Assembly: GCA_938015405.1 (NCBI GenBank)
Contig: CALLPZ010000289.1
Location: forward strand, 1-6,795
Reading direction: 5' to 3'
Source: an uncultured Pseudanabaenaceae cyanobacterium
Lineage (GTDB): Bacteria; Cyanobacteriota; Cyanobacteriia; PCC-9006; JAAUQQ01
DNA length: 6,795 nucleotides
Part shown: one piece after another, positions 5,147 to 6,795 of the stretch
Layout of the letters: each line of letters opens with the position of its first letter
How positions within the stretch are numbered: the first letter of the stretch is position 1
Made by a program: the position numbers and the translations under genes
Notes under the pieces: generated by a model
What the model saw: only the letters and a program-made list of their open reading frames with translations
What the model was told of the DNA's origin: nothing
Databases searched by the model: none

Positions 5147-5296
5147 CGCGTGTCTTGGGAAGTTTGGGGAACGCTAGAGGTTAGCCAGAGAGCTGTAATC
5201 TCTATGAATAAATGGGGGTTATTTAGTTTCTCTAGGAGTTTTTTCCAAGGATTGTCTGTTACCGCAGGCACCCCCATTGGGTTCAACCCTTCACCC

Positions 5297-6795
5297 ATGA
5301 AATTTCCCCAATTATCCCAGGTCAAAGCAGAAATTCTGCTGGTGGACGATCAGCCAAACACGTTGCGTTTGCTGTCGATCATGCTCAATAGCCAGGGATA
5401 TGTCGTGAAGCGTGTTGCTAGTGGCAATCTCGCGCTCAAGGCGGTGCAAGATTCTCGGCCTGATCTCATCCTGCTGGATATTCGGATGCCGGGGATCGAT
5501 GGCTATGAGGTCTGCCAGCGGTTAAAGGCGGCTGAGGATACGAAAGATATTCCCGTTATTTTTCTCAGTGCCCTCAATGACACCTTGGATAAGGTGAAGG
5601 CGTTCAATATCGGTGGGGCTGATTACGTTACCAAGCCCTTCGAATTTGCTGAGGTGCTGGCCCGGGTTGAAAATCAGCTACAAATTTGCTCCTTGCAGAA
5701 GGAGCTACAGCATAAGAATGAGAGCCTCCTGTCGGAGGTGCAGCGGCGTCAGGCATCGGAACAATCACTGTTGAGCCAGGCCCAGAAAGATCAAGCGCTC
5801 AACCGAGTGATCCAAGAAATTCATAAATCCATGGAATTGGAGACCGTGTTTTTCACGGCCATCTCGGAGATTGGTCGCCTGCTGAAGTTGGATTTTGCCA
5901 ACATCATGAATTACTCGCCCCAGGAGAAGATTTGGCTGTCTGTGGCGGAATATCGCCAGTTCCAGAACAGTGGGGGCTTGCTGTATAACTCCCTGGCTGA
6001 TGAAGGCAATCCCATCACAGCCAAGCTCAAGGGCGGTGAAATGATTTGCTTGGACAGTGCGGGTCAGCGAACTGATCTTCTACACCAGACTCTAGCCAAG
6101 CGCTCAACGGGGGCCTGGCTTATGCTGCCCCTGAAGGTCGGCCACCAGATCTGGGGAGGACTCTGTTTACTACGTCAGCAGCCTTCGCCTTGGCAGGAGA
6201 GCGAGATTGAGTCGGCGGAGGCTTTAGCTCAACAGTTGGCGATCGCAATCCAGCAGGCCGAGCTCTACAAGCAGCTCCAGGCTGCAAACTTTGAGCTAGG
6301 ACGCTTGGCCACCCTCGATGGTCTGACCCAAGTCCCCAACCGCCGCCACTTCAATCAATACCTGGAGCTCCAATGGCGAGAAGCCCATCGGGAGCAAACC
6401 TCCCTGTCCATCATTTTGTGTGATGTGGACCACTTCAAGAAATACAACGACACCTACGGCCACCTGGCTGGAGATGACTGCCTTAAAGCAGTCGCGGGTG
6501 CCTTGCGGGAGATGATCAAGCGGCCCGACGATTTGGCAGCTCGCTATGGAGGGGAAGAATTTGCCATGATTCTGCCTCGCACGGACCTGACTGGAGCAGC
6601 TCACATCGCTGAATCTATTCGCCAGCGCGTGTTTGCCCTACAGGAGCCCCATCGCAGCTCTGATACTGCTGATGTGGTGACGCTCAGTTTAGGAGTGGCT
6701 AGCATTGTGCCCACCTCCCCCGAGCAGAATTTTCAGGAGCTGGTCAACTATGCCGATCAGGCGTTGTACAAGGCCAAGGAAACAGGACGTAATCG
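5297..6795 (+). CDS. Response regulator with REC, GAF and GGDEF domains (diguanylate cyclase), 3' end cut by window
   Basis: The open frame gives 499 codons to the edge, with probably only a short tail missing. Residues 11-128 are a receiver domain: acid pair Asp17-Asp18, phospho-acceptor Asp61 in LLLDIRMP, Ser91 and Lys113 in VTKPF. A coiled-coil linker (130-165) leads to a GAF domain (about 170-322). It has no Cys-His pair of the kind that binds bilin, so it is probably not a cyanobacteriochrome. Residues 338-499 are a GGDEF domain with Asp376, Asn384 and Asp393 in the metal and guanine sites and a GGEEF active site (418-422), predicted to make cyclic di-GMP from two GTP. An inhibitory-site RPDD (409-412) lies five residues before it. 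The ATG has no Shine-Dalgarno; TTG 5252 would add 15 residues and lies 13 bases after AGGAG. The partner histidine kinase is not in view. Confidence 0.93.
   Translation, partial: MKFPQLSQVKAEILLVDDQPNTLRLLSIMLNSQGYVVKRVASGNLALKAVQDSRPDLILLDIRMPGIDGYEVCQRLKAAEDTKDIPVIFLSALNDTLDKVKAFNIGGADYVTKPFEFAEVLARVENQLQICSLQKELQHKNESLLSEVQRRQASEQSLLSQAQKDQALNRVIQEIHKSMELETVFFTAISEIGRLLKLDFANIMNYSPQEKIWLSVAEYRQFQNSGGLLYNSLADEGNPITAKLKGGEMICLDSAGQRTDLLHQTLAKRSTGAWLMLPLKVGHQIWGGLCLLRQQPSPWQESEIESAEALAQQLAIAIQQAELYKQLQAANFELGRLATLDGLTQVPNRRHFNQYLELQWREAHREQTSLSIILCDVDHFKKYNDTYGHLAGDDCLKAVAGALREMIKRPDDLAARYGGEEFAMILPRTDLTGAAHIAESIRQRVFALQEPHRSSDTADVVTLSLGVASIVPTSPEQNFQELVNYADQALYKAKETGRN

Larger units (their letters stand above)
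4892..5296. other. 405-base leader upstream of the response regulator gene
   Basis: No convincing gene is present. A 105-codon minus-strand frame (5008-5325) runs into the response regulator start and has no recognisable motif. The stretch holds a weak hairpin, ACACC/GGTGT (4928-4945), that could end the small membrane protein transcript. It also holds G-rich repeats (5021-5046, 5208-5220, inverted copy 5270-5278) and a hairpin AGCCTT/AAGGGCT (about 5124-5139). Confidence 0.5.

Noticed and set aside
5008..5325. A 105-codon minus-strand frame overlapping the start of the response regulator gene.
   Set aside because: No recognisable domain, it overlaps a certain gene, and it runs through the G-rich repeats, so it is probably accidental.

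Overview
The window reads as the chromosome of a HIP1-rich cyanobacterium that is not a marine picocyanobacterium. Five copies of the octamer GCGATCGC lie at about 11, 1512, 3246, 4121 and 6239. The first complete gene, ictB, is a cyanobacterial marker, and the folE and sufE products fit the same source. No gene looks clearly transferred in, and no transposase, CRISPR array, tRNA or rRNA was recognised.

Layout, left to right. The 3' end of an unrecognised plus-strand gene (1-156) is followed by ictB (276-1688, plus), a polytopic membrane protein linked to inorganic carbon use. A good sigma-70-type promoter at 1759-1787 then leads to a small plus-strand ORF (1844-2140) of unknown function. This ORF converges on folE (2297-2935, minus), GTP cyclohydrolase I. 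The convergent junction holds a perfect 21-bp inverted repeat (2170-2212) and a 14-bp hairpin (2253-2290), which look like back-to-back terminators. A 435-base intergenic stretch crowded with inverted repeats separates folE from sufE (3371-3811, minus), a sulfur-transfer protein for Fe-S cluster assembly. One hairpin there, followed by a T-run, is a plus-strand terminator with no annotated gene upstream, so the stretch may hold a non-coding RNA.

From 3812 to 4753 no intact gene is convincing. The minus strand at 4332-4454 does encode what looks like the amino-terminal segment of a cyanobacterial aldehyde dehydrogenase, cut off from its start codon and from the rest of the enzyme: a decayed gene. 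A 45-residue single-span membrane protein follows (4754-4891, plus). After another 405-base leader with G-rich repeats comes a signalling protein with receiver, GAF and GGDEF domains (5297 to the window edge), predicted to make cyclic di-GMP.

The genes do not form one operon. Each has its own flanking non-coding DNA, and the window looks like a run of independently transcribed housekeeping and regulatory genes. The points most worth a second look are the aldehyde dehydrogenase remnant, the structured folE-sufE spacer, the hairpin flanked by 11-bp direct repeats near 2142-2224, and the tandem 13-bp repeats upstream of the response regulator gene.
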